From NCBI GenBank assembly GCA_022984795.1, contig JALIHJ010000024.1:124001-188000 (forward strand): 64,000 nucleotides of DNA. Direction: 5' to 3'. The position numbers and the translations under genes were made by a program. The DNA is from Fabrea salina (lineage: Eukaryota; Ciliophora; Heterotrichea; Heterotrichida; Fabreidae). Shown piece after piece: positions 41,966 through 51,240 of this stretch (its first letter is position 1; every line of letters begins with the position of its first letter). The notes beneath the pieces are model-generated. The model worked only from the letters and a program-made list of their open reading frames with translations. It had not been told where the DNA came from and ran no database searches.

Positions 41966-42667
41966 ATGAGAAAAACAGGGTTTAGTTGTCCATGGCATCC
42001 CTTGCAAATGATTTCATGGGTAATAACTGCTTTCAATATCATAGTTTGTTCTATTATGTTCTCTACAGTCTTCAAACTTCCTTACAGTGCCATTGGAGGA
42101 GTTCTATTCTTTGTGTCCCAAGCTAGTGTACTAGTTTCTGGGTTCTTAGTGACAAACTCGGACCCCAAAGACATTACTCCTGAAGAAAACATAAGTTTGG
42201 ATTTTTCAAAACTTGTTTGTACAGTGTGCATGCTTAATGTGAATCCAAGAACTAAGCACTGTTCTCTGTGCAACAAGTGCATTGCTCAGTTTGATCATCA
42301 CTGTAGTTGGCTCAACAACTGCATTGGTGCAACTAACTTCAAGCGGTATCTGTGTTTAGTTTTTTCTTTAGAAGTTAACTTACTTTGCATTCTGGGATTT
42401 GGAGCATTGGGCTTATATTACTACTCAGAGCTAAGGGTTCTATTATGGATGGTGACACTAGAAAGTGGTTTAGTTGCAGTGGTTAATACTTACTTGTTAA
42501 GCTTTAACTTGTGGCTTTGTTGGAAAGGAATGACTACATACGAGTACACTGTGTCTAGGCAGTCGAAAGTACTTGAAGAATCTAACCAAAAAACTAGTAA
42601 AGATAATCAACCCCAAGTTGTATTGGGTCCTAGCATCATTTTAAGCACCGAAGGAAAACTTAATTAA
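41966..42667 (+). CDS. DHHC palmitoyltransferase
   Basis: The 233-residue protein has two hydrophobic helices (31-80), the cysteine-rich DHHC domain (CTVCMLNVNPRTKHCSLCNK, then QFDHHCSWLNNCIG) and two further helices after it. This four-helix arrangement with catalytic Cys in DHHC is the classic S-acyltransferase. Several proteins encoded nearby have N-terminal Gly-Cys tips that are plausible substrates, but no link is shown. Its TAA shares TTAA with the convergent SPO11 stop. Confidence 0.93.
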   Translation: MRKTGFSCPWHPLQMISWVITAFNIIVCSIMFSTVFKLPYSAIGGVLFFVSQASVLVSGFLVTNSDPKDITPEENISLDFSKLVCTVCMLNVNPRTKHCSLCNKCIAQFDHHCSWLNNCIGATNFKRYLCLVFSLEVNLLCILGFGALGLYYYSELRVLLWMVTLESGLVAVVNTYLLSFNLWLCWKGMTTYEYTVSRQSKVLEESNQKTSKDNQPQVVLGPSIILSTEGKLN

Positions 42668-43800
42668 ATCCAAGCACCTTTAGTAACTTTATCGGTAATG
42701 AAGTCTGAAAGTCTTTGACTCACCAAAACACTTTCAATTTCATATTTACAATGCAACTCAAGCATCTTTTCAAAGTTCTGTTTCCACTGTGCGAAGCGCC
42801 GGTTTTGGTAGTTAGTTGGAGGGTAGGAAAACTGCGGAAGCGACACTAACTTGTTAAGGAGCTTGACGTCAGGAGTAGTTAAAGGAAGCGGACTAGAAAC
42901 AGTATCAGTGAAGTGCACTCCTAGCCAGTGTGCAAAGGGCAGGGCTAAAGAATCGCACTCACCTGACTTGCTTGCTGAACCAAAAGCGTAAGTGCAGAGG
43001 ATATTTACTCCGTGGGGGTCAAAGTCACACACTACAAACACCGGCAACCAACTTCTTTCCTCCACAATCCTTCTAACGAACTCTCTGGTAGCTAAGTCGG
43101 GGTATCCGCAGCCTGTAACTCCTATAACCTTGCCTTGAAAGTACCCCTCTTCAACTAGTCTACTCAAAACAGTGTCTTTTTCAAGAACTAGTACAAACTC
43201 AGCTTCAGTTTGGAAGTTCCAAAGACTGTCTACTTCAAAGGGGATTTTGGTTACTCGGTTTCCCACAGTAACTTCGGTGTCGTTTTCACAGAACGAAAGA
43301 TTCCCAGCTACCAAGCCTTTGCCTGCACTCAGTACATTCAAGCGGTTCCTGGGCACTTGCAGAAGGGCTGCAATCTCCTCTATGATGTTATCTGAGTTTT
43401 TTTGGTTTTTAAAAAGCTGTGGGTTCTTATAGTACAGTTCCCGCTTGGTTGACTTAACGCCCTGGGAAACATTTTCGTGGATTGACTCAAGTAAGCACAA
43501 AAACCTAGCAAAGTGCCTTGTCTTTTTCAAGTTCCCAAAAGATATGGACTTATACTTAATATTGGACAGTCTGTTGATGCCTGTTTCAGGGTCATACTGG
43601 TAACTTTCTTTTGGACTCACTAAGCTTACACTTGGTTTTTCGCCAGAAAAGATTTGAGAAAGCACTTTGCCAACAACTTCCTGAATTCTTTCTAAAACTT
43701 CTTGAGAACTTACTTGGTGACTGAAGTGCGACAGAGTAGGTATGAGCTTTTTGTACTCTGTCCAGTACTGTAAAGAAAGGCTTTGCAAACTTTCCAGCAT
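42664..43800 (-). CDS. SPO11: SPO11 meiotic DNA double-strand-break enzyme
   Basis: The 378-residue protein is a Topo VI-A/SPO11 homologue. The catalytic region KSTKRELYYKNPQLF contains the Tyr pair used for the DNA-linked attack, and the Toprim domain has FVLVLEKDTVL (metal-binding Glu) and VCDFDPHGVNIL (DxD). The ATG at 43800 is preferred because it follows the Kelch gene's stop (43815); one at 43833 would sit inside that gene. SPO11 starts meiotic recombination, so a working copy implies a sexual (conjugation) cycle. All key residues are present. Confidence 0.92.
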   Translation of the reverse strand: MLESLQSLSLQYWTEYKKLIPTLSHFSHQVSSQEVLERIQEVVGKVLSQIFSGEKPSVSLVSPKESYQYDPETGINRLSNIKYKSISFGNLKKTRHFARFLCLLESIHENVSQGVKSTKRELYYKNPQLFKNQKNSDNIIEEIAALLQVPRNRLNVLSAGKGLVAGNLSFCENDTEVTVGNRVTKIPFEVDSLWNFQTEAEFVLVLEKDTVLSRLVEEGYFQGKVIGVTGCGYPDLATREFVRRIVEERSWLPVFVVCDFDPHGVNILCTYAFGSASKSGECDSLALPFAHWLGVHFTDTVSSPLPLTTPDVKLLNKLVSLPQFSYPPTNYQNRRFAQWKQNFEKMLELHCKYEIESVLVSQRLSDFITDKVTKGAWI

Positions 43801-43814
43801 AAGATACACTATTA

Positions 43815-46169
43815 TTACAAAAGAAAAATACACAGCAAAAGACTGAGCTCTATAGCCACAGAGTTGCTTTGCTTCAAAGAGCAGTCAGTGCCTTGGTAAC
43901 CTTTGAAGCACTCACACTTGCCAGTTGTTAAGTCGCATTCTCCATTCCCACTACAGCCCTTTTCGCAAAACACCACTTCGCAAGAGTCCCCTCCTCTGTT
44001 TCCAGGGCAGTCGCACTGTCCAATGACTCCTAGCTCTACACAGTTAGTGCACTCTCTGCACTGTAAAGTGCTGCAGTCTTCTCCTGTCCAGCCTTCATTA
44101 CATTTGCACTCTCCTTGTTGGCACTTGCCATTTCCAGAGCACTCAATGCATTTTTCTTCCCAAGAGTCTTCATCGTAGATACAAAGGGATCCTTTGCACA
44201 ACTTGTGTTCACAAGTAGTTCCGAAGTGGTTTGTGTCGCAAAAACAAGTAGAATAAGCACAGGTTCCATTGCCATTGCAGTCTTCTGGGCAATGAGAAAA
44301 GTTTAAAAAGTGGACTCCTTGCACAAACCCTACCTTTTTGGTGTTTTCTGGAACTGTTACGCTTGTGTTGAAGCAATCGTTTTGAGTTAAGTCGTAGAGT
44401 TGTTGTTGCCGGTCTTCAAAAGACTCAGTTCCTACTTGTGAAATGTCTACTCCGTAGTCTTCGAAAACTTGGGAGCATTTAGACTCAAAAGACTGGTACT
44501 CTTTAAGAATGGCATCTGAAAGTTCGAGGTCTGCTTCTTGGGTGTAAGTTCCTCCATAAAGCACTAGACCCTTTTCAGACTTAACCATGGATGCTTTGTG
44601 GCGTCCTGTGGGGTACTCTGAATAAGCTTTTAAATTCTCAGTCCACTCATACCACTGGTTGCTTTCAAGGTTGAAAACCCAAGTATCGTCAAAGATCTTG
44701 TCTTGGTTTCTTCCGCCAAACAAAACTATTCTTTTAGTGTCTAGTTGTGCTATTTGGGCTTCAAACCTCGACTGAGGCCCCTTGTTAAAGGGAACTACTT
44801 GTGTCCACTTTTGGGTGTTTATGCTGAAAACCCAGAAGTCCCCTAAAGTCACTGACACATTTCCACTTTCGTATAGCCTTTTCCTAAAGCTCGTTCCTCC
44901 AAACAGTAAAATGTAGTCTTCCGTGCTTTTGAAGTAAGTCATTGCACCTGAGACTCTTGGCAGAGGCTTAGTTCCGTTGCTTGAGTACTCTACAGAGTCA
45001 CTTGGCTTCATGTTTTCGATTTCAATTTCTCTTTGGACAGTTAAGTTATTGTAAAGAGTAAACTGTCTTTTGATGCTTGAAATTCCGTAGGTAACTAGTT
45101 CTTCCCAAGCATCGTTTTGAATGTTGTACCTCCAAATGTCGTTTAAGTAACTGCCTTCTCTGTAACCTCCGAACAAGTAAATGTAGTCAGAAGAAGCAAC
45201 TAAGTTGTGCTTCATCCTTTTTCCAGGAGAATACTCGTTCTTAAGTTTCTCCCAGTGAGCCCCTCTGTTCCAGTAAGTTCCCTCTGGCTCTGGGTAGTAC
45301 CTTTGCGCTGCCCAAGGAATCTCGAACCTCCAAAAGTCGTCGCAGGCATCAGCGCACTGCAAAGCAAACCCTCCGTAAACGTACATGTACTTTCTCAAAA
45401 CAAACTGGCTAGTGTATGAGTCCTTTGCTACTACCTCTGCGTAAACTGCATCGTGTCCGTACCTAGGGTAAGGGAAGTTGTAGGTAGTATCTATGAATTG
45501 GTTGTAGGTGGGCTTTACGTAAGACCATTCCTTTGTGTGGATGTTAAAGCGCCAAATCTCGTTTAAAAGAACAGTTCCGCAGGATGAAACAAAGTCTAGA
45601 GACACTCCTGAATCTTGGGCTTTGAGTTTGTTTTCTTCAGTGCAGTTGTTGTACAGGTGGTCTCCGTGAACTGTAATGTTCCTTAAAGCAACTCCTCCAA
45701 ACACTAGCATATACTCCTCTTGAGGGTTAACGATTTCCCCTAAAACGTCGTGTGACCTTTTGCAGTTTTCAGACTCACAGCAGTCGTAGGGACAATAGCT
45801 GTCGTAAACAGTTCCTACAGGATTCGGAGATCCCTCAGGTTCAGGCAAGTTTCTACCCCCTGCAGTTTTATTGGTGACGTCTTGGGGAATAGCTTCTTCT
45901 ACAAAGCACTCAGAAGAACTAGAAGAACAGTAAGGCCCACACGAGTTCCCAGGACAAAGGTTATCAATGTCTTCTTGACTCCAAGTTGTGTAAACAATTG
46001 CTGAGTGTGAATGGCGTGGAAAAGGAAACCTAGGAGGCTGTGCACAAACAGCACTGAAGTACTGACAGTAGTACAAGTCCTAAGTAGCACTTACGGTGTC
46101 TTCTCCTTCTATAGAGTAGAACTCCCAAAGGCCAAGTGCGCCCACTACCAAAACAACCAAAGTCTTCAT
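43815..46169 (-). CDS. Kelch-repeat/EGF-like cell-surface protein (one 15-nt intron)
   Basis: The first exon starts at 46169 and encodes a signal peptide (MKTLVVLVVGALGLWEFYS); a 15-nt intron at 46080-46094 joins it in frame to the main exon, giving 779 residues. Kelch repeats run to about residue 580 (YGGFALQCADACDDFWRFEI; LFGGYREGSYLNDIWRYN; LFGGRNQDKIFDDTWVFN), then four EGF-like modules (CNEGWTGEDC; CFKGYQGTDC). A hydrophobic C-terminus (VAIELSLLLCIFLL) with no tail after it suggests a GPI signal. Attractin-like extracellular architecture; ligand unknown. The start is 8 bp from the divergent neighbour's ATG. Confidence 0.87.
46080..46094 (-). other. 15-nt intron in the Kelch/EGF gene
   Basis: GTAAGTGCTACTTAG, with A at position 10. 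Removing it joins a signal-peptide exon to the Kelch exon in frame (D-T-D-L-Y-Y) and removes a stop. Confidence 0.9.
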
Positions 46170-46177
46170 TATAGTTT

Positions 46178-46687
46178 ATGGACATTAGAAAAACTACCGA
46201 GTTCCAAGAAAAACAGAAGCAAAAGCTAGAAGAACTCCAGAAACAAGAAATCTCCGCCCGAAACATTCTAGCTACCTTAAACACACTCGAAGAACTGCGT
46301 CACAACGTTTACTCCGAATACAAGGTTGGAAGTCAAGGCATAATGAACTTGATGATTATGACTTCTTGTGTGATGTCAGTAGTGACTTTGAGTGGCAGGT
46401 TTGCCAAAACGTTTCCAAGAGTTTCAGGCATTTTAGGCCAGTCTTACATGCCCAGAATAGTGCTTGTTTACTTAAGCATGACTCTTGGAAGGACTCTTGA
46501 AAAGTACAGAGTAGACCACCACTTAAACCCTGAAGCTTACAAAGAGTACATTAGTGTCTACAACTACTACCGAAGCCTCAAAACCAGAAAGGTGCAGTCA
46601 GTGGACTGGGTAGAAAGATTAGAAGTTCTCTTTGGAGTGCATCTGAGGCAGTGGGTCCCTGAAGTTTTTAGCACTCAAGAAGAATAA
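46178..46687 (+). CDS. Hypothetical membrane-associated protein
   Basis: I do not recognise this 169-residue protein. It has an N-terminal helix rich in Gln/Glu/Lys, a hydrophobic segment at about 53-72 (GIMNLMIMTSCVMSVVTLSG), a second apolar stretch (RIVLVYLSMTLGRTLEKY) and a charged C-terminal domain (NYYRSLKTRKVQSVDWVERL). One or two membrane helices are likely, possibly in an organelle. It is divergent from the Kelch/EGF gene (8 bp) and 5 bp upstream of the ACT gene. Confidence 0.62.
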   Translation: MDIRKTTEFQEKQKQKLEELQKQEISARNILATLNTLEELRHNVYSEYKVGSQGIMNLMIMTSCVMSVVTLSGRFAKTFPRVSGILGQSYMPRIVLVYLSMTLGRTLEKYRVDHHLNPEAYKEYISVYNYYRSLKTRKVQSVDWVERLEVLFGVHLRQWVPEVFSTQEE

Positions 46688-46692
46688 TAAAT

Positions 46693-47286
46693 ATGCTAAG
46701 GAGTCTGGCCAGGTTTATGTCTGTGACGGGAAGAAAGCAAGTTGTAGTCACAGGTGCAGGAAAAGACAGACTAGGCATAGTCAAAGACATCTCAGGCATC
46801 ATCATGGACTACGATGGAAACATCGTTGACTCCCGCATGTCTAACCTTGGTGGGTATTTCGCCACAATGCTTTTGGTAGATGTGCCAGTAAACAACCTCC
46901 AACTCCTTAAAAAAGAGATTATTGACAGTGGAGATGAACTAGGAATGCACCTAGACTGCAACGAAGTCATGACGCAAGGACACCCCGAACACCACCATGC
47001 CAGGTACAATGCCCAAATCCAGGTAAAGGGAGCAGACCACCCAGGAATCATCCATGAAGTTTCGGAGTACCTAAGTGAGCAAGGAGTTAACATTGAAAGC
47101 ATCAGAACCAGTACCGAACCTGCTCCTATGGGAGGAACTACGCTTTTCAAAATGCTGGGCAGAATAAACATTCCTGAGTTAATCGACATTAAAAACCTCC
47201 AAAACAACATAAAAAAGGCAGAAAGCAAAATAGGGGTTGACATCATTATACAAACAGAAGAAGAAAACGAGAACCCTGCTTATTAA
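46693..47286 (+). CDS. Tandem ACT-domain protein (GcvR-like), probably mitochondrial
   Basis: The 197-residue protein begins with an Arg-rich, Asp/Glu-free leader (MLRSLARFMSVTGRKQ) suited to mitochondrial import, then has two ACT domains. The first is VVVTGAGKDRLGIVKDISGI with DSRMSNLGGYFATMLLVD; the second is IQVKGADHPGIIHEVSEYLS with GVNIESIRT. The arrangement is that of the bacterial glycine-cleavage regulator GcvR. ACT domains bind amino acids; in a eukaryote a role in organellar amino-acid sensing is inference. Confidence 0.87.
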   Translation: MLRSLARFMSVTGRKQVVVTGAGKDRLGIVKDISGIIMDYDGNIVDSRMSNLGGYFATMLLVDVPVNNLQLLKKEIIDSGDELGMHLDCNEVMTQGHPEHHHARYNAQIQVKGADHPGIIHEVSEYLSEQGVNIESIRTSTEPAPMGGTTLFKMLGRINIPELIDIKNLQNNIKKAESKIGVDIIIQTEEENENPAY

Positions 47287-47293
47287 TAAATGG

Positions 47294-48235
47294 TTAGGAC
47301 ACTGACTTGGTTTTGGGGGACACGGAAGTGCTGAAGTCCACAGAGTGGTTCATTTCTAGCATTTTATAGTTAACTGAGCGCATGCCTTCTCTAAAGTTAA
47401 CTTTGGACATATAGCAGGGCAATTCATTATCAGGTCTTGACAACGACTTTTTGAAGTCTGGGGACTTGCTTTTTTTGTCTACCATATCGTAGTTGACATC
47501 ATATTTGTCAATTAAGCAGTACTTCCTGACTCTAGCAGGTTTCCTGCCTAGGTAACAGTCAAACTTCTGGGGGTTACCTGTGCTTCTCCAAACTAGCTTG
47601 TAATTAGGACAGTAGCTGTGATTAGGAGTTTGGAAGTTCAATTCAGTGCTTCTACCTTTTCTTTTTTTTAGATTAGGACTTTGGACTCTTTTGAACTTAG
47701 CATAACTTTCAGGGATCTCGTAGCTGATAAATCTGCCTTCGTGAGCATTATTGAGCTGCATTTCAGGCCTGTCAATTTGTTTGCTGAAGTCAACACTGTG
47801 TCTGATTTCCCTGCCTATAAAGGACTGGACAGCCCTGTTTTGAGGAGAGTAGCTAGTTGCCCGGGAGCTTTTTGTAGGACTTGAGTGGTCTAGACTTGCA
47901 ATAGAGACTTTTTTATTAACTTGGCTGAAGTTGCAATCGTAGTACTCGGTTATTGGAGTAGTTGTTTTCTTTCCCTGGGATCTATAGTAGCTTTCTCTAG
48001 ACTGAGAAGCAAAGGCAGCAGTGCTTTTAGGGCGTTTGTTTCTAGCGGCTGGAGTGTAAGAAACTACATTAAATAATTCTTCTATTTCTTTAACAGACTT
48101 GTTTTTTCTTTTTCTGGACTTAAAGAAGCTTTTTAGGTTCTGCTTTTTGCTTTGTAGACCGTTCTTGCTGGGGTTTTCTTTCAAGAACCTTTCCTCTAAG
48201 TACTTTCCGTACTTGCTGAAGGTTTTGGCTTCCAT
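47294..48235 (-). CDS. Hypothetical basic protein
   Basis: I do not recognise this 313-residue protein. It is Lys/Ser/Tyr-rich with few hydrophobic stretches, starts MEAKTFSKYGKYLEERFLKE, has a strongly basic KSFFKSRKRKNKSVKEIEEL segment and later NLKKRKGRSTEL. It is probably disordered and nucleic-acid- or cytoskeleton-bound. Its ATG follows directly on the TAA of the ACSF2 gene (0 bp). Confidence 0.62.
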   Translation of the reverse strand: MEAKTFSKYGKYLEERFLKENPSKNGLQSKKQNLKSFFKSRKRKNKSVKEIEELFNVVSYTPAARNKRPKSTAAFASQSRESYYRSQGKKTTTPITEYYDCNFSQVNKKVSIASLDHSSPTKSSRATSYSPQNRAVQSFIGREIRHSVDFSKQIDRPEMQLNNAHEGRFISYEIPESYAKFKRVQSPNLKKRKGRSTELNFQTPNHSYCPNYKLVWRSTGNPQKFDCYLGRKPARVRKYCLIDKYDVNYDMVDKKSKSPDFKKSLSRPDNELPCYMSKVNFREGMRSVNYKMLEMNHSVDFSTSVSPKTKSVS

Positions 48236-49885
48236 TTAGTTATTATTATCCATGTATTCAGCTCTCATTAGAAACTTCTTAATCTTCCCAGTAACTGTCA
48301 TGGGAAACTCGTCCACTACTTTTATGAGTTTAGGTATTTTGTAGTGGGCTATTTTGCTTTTTCCAAAAGACTCCAGACCTTCTAAGGTAAGTGGTGCTTT
48401 TCCAGGCTTCATCTTAACCCAGGCACACACTTGCTCTCCAAAATCCTTATCAGGCACTCCAATTACTTGGATGTCTTCGATGTCTGGGTGTCCCATGTAA
48501 AAGTTCTCTACTTCAGCAGGGTAGATGTTTTCGCCTCCTCTGATGATCATGTCTTTGTTCCTTCCAATGATTCTTACGTAGCCTTCTTCGTCCATAGAAG
48601 CAAGATCCCCCGTGTGCATCCAGCCTTCTTCATCAATGACCTTTTTAGTAGCTTGGGAGTCATCCCAATACCCCTTCATCACAATGTACCCTCTTGTGCA
48701 GAGTTCTCCTGGCTCGCCTTTGTCCACTATTCTTCCTTCTTTGTTAATGATCTTTGCTTCGCAGTGGGGGTGGATCTGCCCTACTGTAGAGATTTTCTTA
48801 TCGAAGTTATCTTTTAAGTGACTTTGGAAAGACACCGGAGAGGTTTCAGTCATTCCGTAAGCATTGGTCATCTCAGAAATGTGCAAGTCGTCAATGATCC
48901 TTTTCATAAGTTCAGGAGTGCACACGGACCCAGCCACTATTCCAGTTCTCAAAGTCATAACTTCGCGTCTTTGTTTGTCGTTTTCACGCAAACACCCAAT
49001 AAACATAGTAGGTACTCCGTACAAAGAAGTGCATTTTTCTTTTTCAACTGAATCCATTGTAGACACTGGCGAAAAAGAGTAGTCCGGGTACACCATTGCC
49101 GCTCCGTGAGTAATGCAGGCTAGGTTCCCCAGCACCATTCCAAAGCAGTGGTAAAGAGGTACTGGAATGCACACCCTGTCGTTGTGAGTGTACTTCAGAG
49201 TTTGTCCTATGTAGTACCCGTTGTTAAGTATATTGTGGTGAGTTAAAGTTGCAGCCTTAGGAGTCCCTGTAGTTCCAGAGGTGAACTGGATGTTAGTAGG
49301 GTCCTCAAAACTGACTTCAAGGCCTCTATGAAGGTACTCGTGACAAGAAATTCCGTACAAGTCGTCAAAATTCATAGTTCCTTTGTATTTTTCTTTGCCA
49401 ATTAAAATTAGGTGTTTTAGTTCAGGGAGTTTTTGGCTTGTTTTGTTTTCAAAGACTTCAGGTGCAATTTGGTTAATAGATTCAATGTAGTTTGAAGACT
49501 TAAAACCCGAAGTCATCACCAAAGCCGATACTCCTACCTTTTTCAACGCATACTCCAGCTCAGTTGTTTGGTAAGCGGGGTTTATATTAACTAGCACCAA
49601 GTCTGCCAAAGACGCTGCAAGCTGAGTAACAGTCCACTCTTTGCAGTTAGGAGCTAAGATTCCTATCCTAGCTTGTTTAGGGAGACCCAGTCCTACTAGT
49701 CCCTCCGCAATTTGCTCACTCCTTTCTAAAAGTTCTTTGTACGAGTAAGTTACTTTTTCGTGACAACTAACCAAAGCGTCTGACCTAGGCCACTTTTTAG
49801 CTGACTCTCTTAAAGCATCCCCAATAGTTAGTCCAAACAGCCCCTTGCCGCCTCCTGAAACGTAAGCCAAGTGCTTAATTCTCAT
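48236..49885 (-). CDS. ACSF2: Acyl-CoA synthetase, ACSF2 type
   Basis: From the ATG at 49885 the enzyme is 549 residues; a GTG 12 bp upstream is not used as start. It has the AMP-forming adenylation motifs: P-loop QFTSGTTGTPKAATLTHHN, NAYGMTETSPVSF, the MHTGDLASMDEEGYVRIIGR hinge, and the C-terminal Lys in TGKIKKF. Whole-length pattern (PVPLYHCFGMVLGNL; RGGENIYPAEVENF) is that of ACSF2 medium-chain acyl-CoA ligases of mitochondria. A clear targeting leader is not obvious. Confidence 0.93.
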   Translation of the reverse strand: MRIKHLAYVSGGGKGLFGLTIGDALRESAKKWPRSDALVSCHEKVTYSYKELLERSEQIAEGLVGLGLPKQARIGILAPNCKEWTVTQLAASLADLVLVNINPAYQTTELEYALKKVGVSALVMTSGFKSSNYIESINQIAPEVFENKTSQKLPELKHLILIGKEKYKGTMNFDDLYGISCHEYLHRGLEVSFEDPTNIQFTSGTTGTPKAATLTHHNILNNGYYIGQTLKYTHNDRVCIPVPLYHCFGMVLGNLACITHGAAMVYPDYSFSPVSTMDSVEKEKCTSLYGVPTMFIGCLRENDKQRREVMTLRTGIVAGSVCTPELMKRIIDDLHISEMTNAYGMTETSPVSFQSHLKDNFDKKISTVGQIHPHCEAKIINKEGRIVDKGEPGELCTRGYIVMKGYWDDSQATKKVIDEEGWMHTGDLASMDEEGYVRIIGRNKDMIIRGGENIYPAEVENFYMGHPDIEDIQVIGVPDKDFGEQVCAWVKMKPGKAPLTLEGLESFGKSKIAHYKIPKLIKVVDEFPMTVTGKIKKFLMRAEYMDNNN

Positions 49886-49919
49886 ATTTACGGCCACTAG
49901 ATTTGAATCTAGACTTTAA

Positions 49920-50558
49920 TTAACAACACTTTTTCTTTTGCTTTTTTTCTTCGTGGTTCCGGGCAACTAAAAAGCTTTCCTTGCTTTTATCTAAGTAAGT
50001 AGGAGTGATTTCAATATTAGCCAGAATCTTGGCAGTGACGAAGTCAAGCATATCGTTAACTCCTTCTCCTGTTTTAGCTGAAGTTTCGAAGTAGTACAGT
50101 TGGTGCTCTTCAGCAAGTTTCCTTCCTTCTTGCTCAGAAACTACTCTGTGGTTCTTCATGTCTGATTTGTTGGCTACAATCACGTTGAAAGTCTGTTCTG
50201 AACAGTTGTTAGAGATCTCATTTATCCATCCAGACACCATTTCAAAAGAGTTCCGGTCTGTGACATCAAACACGATCATGACTCCGTGTGCCCCCCTGTA
50301 AAAGTTACTTGTAATGGTTCGGAACCTTTCTTGGCCAGCTGTGTCCCAGAGTTGCACACGTACTCTTTTCTCTCCAGCTAGTATTATTTTGCTTTTGCAC
50401 TCCACTCCAATAGTGCTTAAAAAGTTATGCGAAAAGTGGTTATCCTACTTATAGAATACAGTGTAACGCAGAACAATGCTGGTTTTCCCAACCCCTGAGT
50501 CTCCTATTGTTAAGATCTTAAGAATAAAGTCTCTGACTAGCACTTACACTTTTGACAT
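49920..50558 (-). CDS. Rab GTPase with two 15-nt introns
   Basis: Joining three exons gives a 202-residue Rab. Exon 1 is only MSK plus two bases; exon 2 supplies DFILKILTIGDSGVGKTSIV (G1); exon 3 starts DNHFSHNFLSTIGVE (switch I). The rest has WDTAGQERFRTITSNFYRG, VANKSDM, ETSAKTGEG and ends KKKCC for double geranylgeranylation. It is closest in type to the Rab1/8/35 group, acting in secretory traffic, but the exact subfamily is uncertain. Both introns restore conserved residues in frame. Confidence 0.93.
50445..50459 (-). other. 15-nt intron 2 of the Rab gene
   Basis: GTATTCTATAAGTAG, A at position 10. Removal joins VLRYT to DNHFSHNF, the conserved run between the P-loop and switch I. Confidence 0.93.
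50533..50547 (-). other. 15-nt intron 1 of the Rab gene
   Basis: GTAAGTGCTAGTCAG, A at position 10. It splits an 11-nt first exon from the rest; the codon at the junction becomes GTA (Val), giving MSKVDFILK. Confidence 0.9.
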
Positions 50559-50569
50559 TGTATTTATTA

Positions 50570-51196
50570 TTAAAGCTTGACTAGACTGTCAGAGCTTTCG
50601 TGGAACCTCGAGTTGTAGTCTTCTAAACTAACCTCAAACAAACTTTTCTTTCCGCAGTTGTTCATAAAGTACCTCGAAAAACTTTCAGGGTTCTTCCGGG
50701 TGCCTTTTGAAAAGATGTTATTATGTGGAGTGATAGGTTTGATTTTAGGCATTTTTCTTTGGCTTTCTAGTACAAAGGGGTTTTTTACTTTGGGTTTAGG
50801 AACGTTTCCTAAGAAGTTGGTGTTCCATGAAACTCCTTTGTCTTTCTGGGAACTAAATAGTTCTCGAAAACTTTTAGACCCTAACAAGGGGTCTGGTTGG
50901 TGAAGAATAGTTTCTTCTCCTGAAAAGTTGATACTGGAAGTACTGTTCCGGCTGATTCTGAGTAAGGGCTGTGGCTGGAAAGAAGACCCTACCTTTACTG
51001 CAATGGTGGATTTGTGCGAATTAAAAGAGTACGACCTGAAGTTAGGTACAGAGCGCACTTGGTTGTTTGAAGAAGTTTGGGTCCCGAGACTGTTTGTAAG
51101 TAGTGAGTCTTTGTATTTCTGTTGTTTTAGCTTAGCTTTGGGTTTCTGCTTGCTTTGGAAGCAAGGAAAAAAAGAACTGCATCCTGATTTAGACAT
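50570..51196 (-). CDS. Hypothetical basic protein
   Basis: I do not recognise this 208-residue protein. It begins MSKSGCSSFFPCFQSKQKPK, with two Cys in an aromatic, then basic context, and continues as a Ser/Asn/Lys-rich, likely disordered chain with KNPFVLESQRKMPKIKPITP. The cysteines could be acylated. It lies 11 bp upstream of... and in the same direction as the Rab gene, and 44 bp downstream of the CK1-like kinase gene. Confidence 0.6.
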   Translation of the reverse strand: MSKSGCSSFFPCFQSKQKPKAKLKQQKYKDSLLTNSLGTQTSSNNQVRSVPNFRSYSFNSHKSTIAVKVGSSFQPQPLLRISRNSTSSINFSGEETILHQPDPLLGSKSFRELFSSQKDKGVSWNTNFLGNVPKPKVKNPFVLESQRKMPKIKPITPHNNIFSKGTRKNPESFSRYFMNNCGKKSLFEVSLEDYNSRFHESSDSLVKL

Positions 51197-51240
51197 TTTG
51201 GGATTATAACTGCTTTAATTAATTTAAAACAGGTTAAAGT

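Noticed and set aside
43801-43833. Upstream ATG for SPO11 at 43833
   Set aside because: It lies inside the end of the Kelch/EGF gene and adds a hydrophobic stretch that is the translation of that gene's tail region in another frame; the ATG at 43800 fits better.
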